Source: Acidobacteriota bacterium (GTDB lineage: Bacteria > Acidobacteriota > Vicinamibacteria > Vicinamibacterales > 2-12-FULL-66-21). Taken from it: a stretch of 16,687 nt of DNA. Location: positions 1 to 16,687 of the forward strand of contig JABFWM010000590.1 of NCBI GenBank assembly GCA_013362195.1, read 5' to 3'. Shown in pieces: positions 14,336 through 16,687 of this stretch (position 1 is its first letter; every line of letters starts with the position of its first letter). The notes beneath the pieces are model-generated. The model did not search any database, was not told where the DNA came from, and saw nothing but the letters and a program-made list of their open reading frames with translations. A program made the position numbers and the translations under genes.

Positions 14336-15248
14336 TCACGCCGGCGTCAATCGTCGCCCCGGTGCGATCGATCGCCTGAAACCACAGCTCGTCGCCGGCA
14401 ATCTCCATCATCAGGAAGTGGTAGTCGGTGTCGAAGCCGCGCGCCATGATCGCGGACGGCCGGATGTCGCCGCGCCGCAAGGACCCGGCGCCGCCCGAGA
14501 TGAAATGCGCGATGCCGCGCTGCGGGACGAGCCGTTCGTAGAAGTGCTCGTGGCCGGACAGCACCAGATCGACGTCGCCGTCGACGAGGATCGGCTCGAG
14601 CGCCGCGCGCAGCAGCCGCGCGCCGGCCTGATACCGGCCGGACGTGTAGAGCGGATGATGGAAGTAGACGATCTTCCAGCGTGACCGCGACGCGCCGAGC
14701 GCCTGCTTCAGCCAGGCGAGCTGCGTGCGATCGAACGATCGGCTGTCGAGCGCGAAAAAGCGTGCGCCGGCGCCGGTCAGCCCCTTCAATCCCTCCTCGC
14801 CGTCGCGGAACGTATAGTAGCGGCGCCCCCCCATGTTGAAGCCCTTGTAGAAGATTTCGTCGGGCTCGTCGTGGTTGCCGATCGCGGCGCGGAATTCGAC
14901 GTGCGCATCCAACAGCCCGCGATACGGCTCCTCGAACTTCTTCCGGTAGTCGTCTGGAGCGTGCGGAGGATAGATGTTGTCGCCGAGCATCAGCACGAAC
15001 GTGAACGGGAAGCGCTGGCGCCACTCGATCATCTGTCTGGCGACCGCGTGCTGGGCCTCGTCGCCCCGGCCCGAGTCGCCAATCACCGCAAACCGGACGG
15101 ACCCGTCGCGGAGCGGCAGCGCGAGCGTCCCCGGCGGCGGCGTGATCTCGCGGACGAGCAGCGAGGTCTGCCGCGTCGCGAGCGAGCTTTCTCCCCGGCA
15201 TGCGAGCGCGAGCAGAACGGGCGCCGCGGCGACAGCTATGCGGCGCAT
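14316..15248 (-). CDS. Secreted calcineurin-like metallophosphoesterase
   Basis: A 310-aa exported phosphoesterase, purple-acid-phosphatase-like, with a dinuclear metal site. Motifs in order: GDSGRGDEAQ (Asp58), LGDNIYPP (Asp90, Asn91), GNHDEPDEIF (Asn125, His126), HHPLYTSG (His197/198) and GHEHFYERL (His233, His235). The N-terminus MRRIAVAAAPVLLALACRGESS is a signal peptide ending in a possible but imperfect lipobox (Ala at -3 before Cys17). It may hydrolyse phosphate esters in the periplasm or outside; the substrate is not predictable. It is convergent with and overlaps the kinase-like lipoprotein. The start ATG 15248 has no visible Shine-Dalgarno. Confidence 0.9.
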   Translation of the reverse strand: MRRIAVAAAPVLLALACRGESSLATRQTSLLVREITPPPGTLALPLRDGSVRFAVIGDSGRGDEAQHAVARQMIEWRQRFPFTFVLMLGDNIYPPHAPDDYRKKFEEPYRGLLDAHVEFRAAIGNHDEPDEIFYKGFNMGGRRYYTFRDGEEGLKGLTGAGARFFALDSRSFDRTQLAWLKQALGASRSRWKIVYFHHPLYTSGRYQAGARLLRAALEPILVDGDVDLVLSGHEHFYERLVPQRGIAHFISGGAGSLRRGDIRPSAIMARGFDTDYHFLMMEIAGDELWFQAIDRTGATIDAGVITRRAP

Positions 15249-15312
15249 GCCGTGGGGCCGTGACCCGATGAGCCCTCAGCCGCCGCGAGCCCTGAGTCAT
15301 GGACCGTGCGCC

Positions 15313-16687
15313 TCACCGCGGACGCCATCCAAGGGCCACGAACTGCACGGCGATCTGCCCGCGCTTCGGCGCGAGCGACACGGTCTCGAGGCGGCCCGCG
15401 TCGGCGTCGAAGCGCGAGGCGATCCCTTTCGTGGCCTCCTCGATCTCGGCATCGAGCGCCTCGAGCGCCTCGCGCGCCGCCGTCACGTTCTCCTGCGCGC
15501 GCTTCACATCGTCCTGTTCCTTGGCGCTGCGGCCGAGGCCGCGCGCGGCGGTCGTGGCACGGCCGAGCGTGCTCGCGCTCACGGCCTTGCGGCCGAGGAA
15601 CGCGCCGAGCACGGTCGCGCCGAACGACACCGCGGTCTGCAGCTTCTGCTGCGAGGCCTGCTCCTGCTCGCGCGCGACGCTCTGCTCGGCACGCCGCACT
15701 TTCTCCTCCGCCCGCGCGCGCTTCTCCGCGTACTTGCGGCGCACCTCGTCGATCTGCGCGTCGCGCGCCTCCCGCTGGGCGTTCTGCGCCCGGATCCGGA
15801 AGTCACGCTCCGATTCGCCCGGCTTGCCCGTCAGCTTCAGATCCGGATGACGCTGCACCTCGATCCGCTGCGACTCTGCGAGCCAGGCCACGAACGATTT
15901 CTGCCACGCCGCGTAGCTCTTCGCGGCCGCGGCCGGCTTGGGGACGGACCCGAACGTCGCCCCGGCGGCGGGCGTGGTCTCGAGGTCCCCCGGCGCGATC
16001 TCGAGCACGTCGGCGCCGGACCAGTCCACCGGCACCGCGCGGTCGCCGATCGGCGCAACCGCGACGACGTCGCGCGATTCGTTGATCCCCGACTTCGCGT
16101 CGCTGAACGTCACGCGCGCGACGCCAAGCGCCACCGGCTCGTAATGGGTCGCTGTGACGGAGGCAGGCAAGAAGAACTGCTGTATCTCTGGAGCAAGGAC
16201 CGGACGCTGCGACGTATCCGGAGAGCCTGTGTCCGTCCTGCGCGTGTTCGCCGCGGACGGCGTTCCCGGGGCACCTTGGTCGCTTTTCTCGATGCGCGCG
16301 GGGCCCGACCCCCGCGTGCTGCGGCTCGACTCGCTTCGCTCGCTCGCCGCCGCCGGCGCTCCTCTCCCCTCGCCGTTCGCCGTTTGCGCCCCGGTCAGCT
16401 TGCGAATCTGATCGCGCGAGAGCGGCCCGCGGAGATACGACAGCGTCCATCGCGTCTGGAACGTGCGCGGCGCCTTCTCATGGACGTCGTGCAGGAGGAA
16501 GACACGCCTGGCAAGCGACGAGAGGATCGTGTCGGCGGACGCGCGGTCGAGCGCGCCGGCGGCGACGCCTTCGAGGCCGTCGAGCACGCGTGCCTTGTCG
16601 CGCTCGGTCTGCAGGCGCCCGAGGAACCAGGTGCCGCAGTTCGCGAGCCCCTTGTAATCGAGATCGACCGTGTTCTGCGACGCGAGC
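15313..16687 (-). CDS. HerA/DUF87-type ATPase, C-terminal part (5' end outside window)
   Basis: The C-terminal 457 or so codons of a large ATP-binding protein; the reading frame stays open to the window end (upstream sequence reads LASQNTVDLDYKGLANCGTW, then FLGRLQTERDKARVLDGLEG). A sensor-like SQN...DLDY block and the following FLGRLQTERDKAR helix resemble HerA/FtsK-type (DUF87/DUF853) motor ATPases; the Walker motifs would lie upstream. Counting from V16587, residues 67-130 form a Ser/Gly/Arg-rich linker, and about 250-385 a long charged coiled coil (ERDFRIRAQNAQREARDAQ onward) with a hydrophobic Gly/Ala segment (SFGATVLGAFLGRKA) inside it. Role unknown; a DNA- or protein-translocating ATPase is a guess. 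Confidence 0.75.
   Translation of the reverse strand, partial: LASQNTVDLDYKGLANCGTWFLGRLQTERDKARVLDGLEGVAAGALDRASADTILSSLARRVFLLHDVHEKAPRTFQTRWTLSYLRGPLSRDQIRKLTGAQTANGEGRGAPAAASERSESSRSTRGSGPARIEKSDQGAPGTPSAANTRRTDTGSPDTSQRPVLAPEIQQFFLPASVTATHYEPVALGVARVTFSDAKSGINESRDVVAVAPIGDRAVPVDWSGADVLEIAPGDLETTPAAGATFGSVPKPAAAAKSYAAWQKSFVAWLAESQRIEVQRHPDLKLTGKPGESERDFRIRAQNAQREARDAQIDEVRRKYAEKRARAEEKVRRAEQSVAREQEQASQQKLQTAVSFGATVLGAFLGRKAVSASTLGRATTAARGLGRSAKEQDDVKRAQENVTAAREALEALDAEIEEATKGIASRFDADAGRLETVSLAPKRGQIAVQFVALGWRPR
16297..16346. repeat. REP-like palindrome and GCGAG repeat inside the ATPase linker
   Basis: CGCGGGG (16297-16303) is complementary to CCCCGCG (16310-16316) across a 6-nt loop. 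It is followed by CTCGACTCGCTTCGCTCG, a run built from short CTCG/GCTCG units (16325-16346). Both resemble GC-rich intergenic repeats, but here they encode the Ser/Gly/Arg-rich linker of the ATPase in frame. Copy number elsewhere in the genome cannot be judged. Confidence 0.4.

Overview
The window is high-GC bacterial DNA with tightly packed genes on both strands. It carries secreted lipoproteins, an outer-membrane beta-barrel gene, a DUF4142 protein, a TatT-family lipoprotein and a SAM-I riboswitch, so the host is a diderm. Gene style and repeats (GC-rich palindromic intergenic repeats, CACGGA boxes, ligase-associated exonuclease plus stand-alone ATP-dependent ligase) suggest Acidobacteriota, perhaps Vicinamibacteria. 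That placement is inference: there is no rRNA or marker gene here.

Layout. 1-1349 (minus): the 5' part of a LysE/RhtB exporter, cut by the window edge, and a secreted DUF4142 protein. 1350-1849: a regulatory leader with a promoter, a clear SAM-I riboswitch and a strong hairpin, serving a trans-sulfuration enzyme (1850-3037). A DUF1440/YagU-like membrane protein follows, then a hairpin in the convergent gap. 6762-3824 (minus): a BamA/TamA-like beta-barrel protein followed by a secreted protein with kinase-type motifs. 6914-10971 (plus): a three-gene operon of a GT-C membrane glycosyltransferase, a metallo-beta-lactamase exonuclease and an ATP-dependent DNA ligase. The last two are a known repair pair. 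11041-12640: a LolA/MucB-like exported protein converging with, and overlapping, a TatT-like lipoprotein. 12724-12936: five tandem copies of a 47-bp unit with a perfect palindrome. Then come a 68-aa acidic protein, a kinase-like lipoprotein (13199-14335) and, convergent and overlapping by 20 bp, a secreted metallophosphoesterase (14316-15248). The window ends inside a HerA/DUF87-type ATPase (minus) with a coiled-coil C-terminus.

Most interesting: two exported proteins of different length, 8 kb apart, share one kinase-like signature. Each has a beta-strand lysine, an AEV..TRL..ALG helix, an HxDxKxxN catalytic loop and D[F/L]G.T.G. One sits downstream of an outer-membrane barrel gene; the other faces a secreted phosphoesterase. 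This may be an undescribed extracytoplasmic kinase family, possibly with a paired phosphatase. The motifs are visible in the sequence; the activity is inferred.
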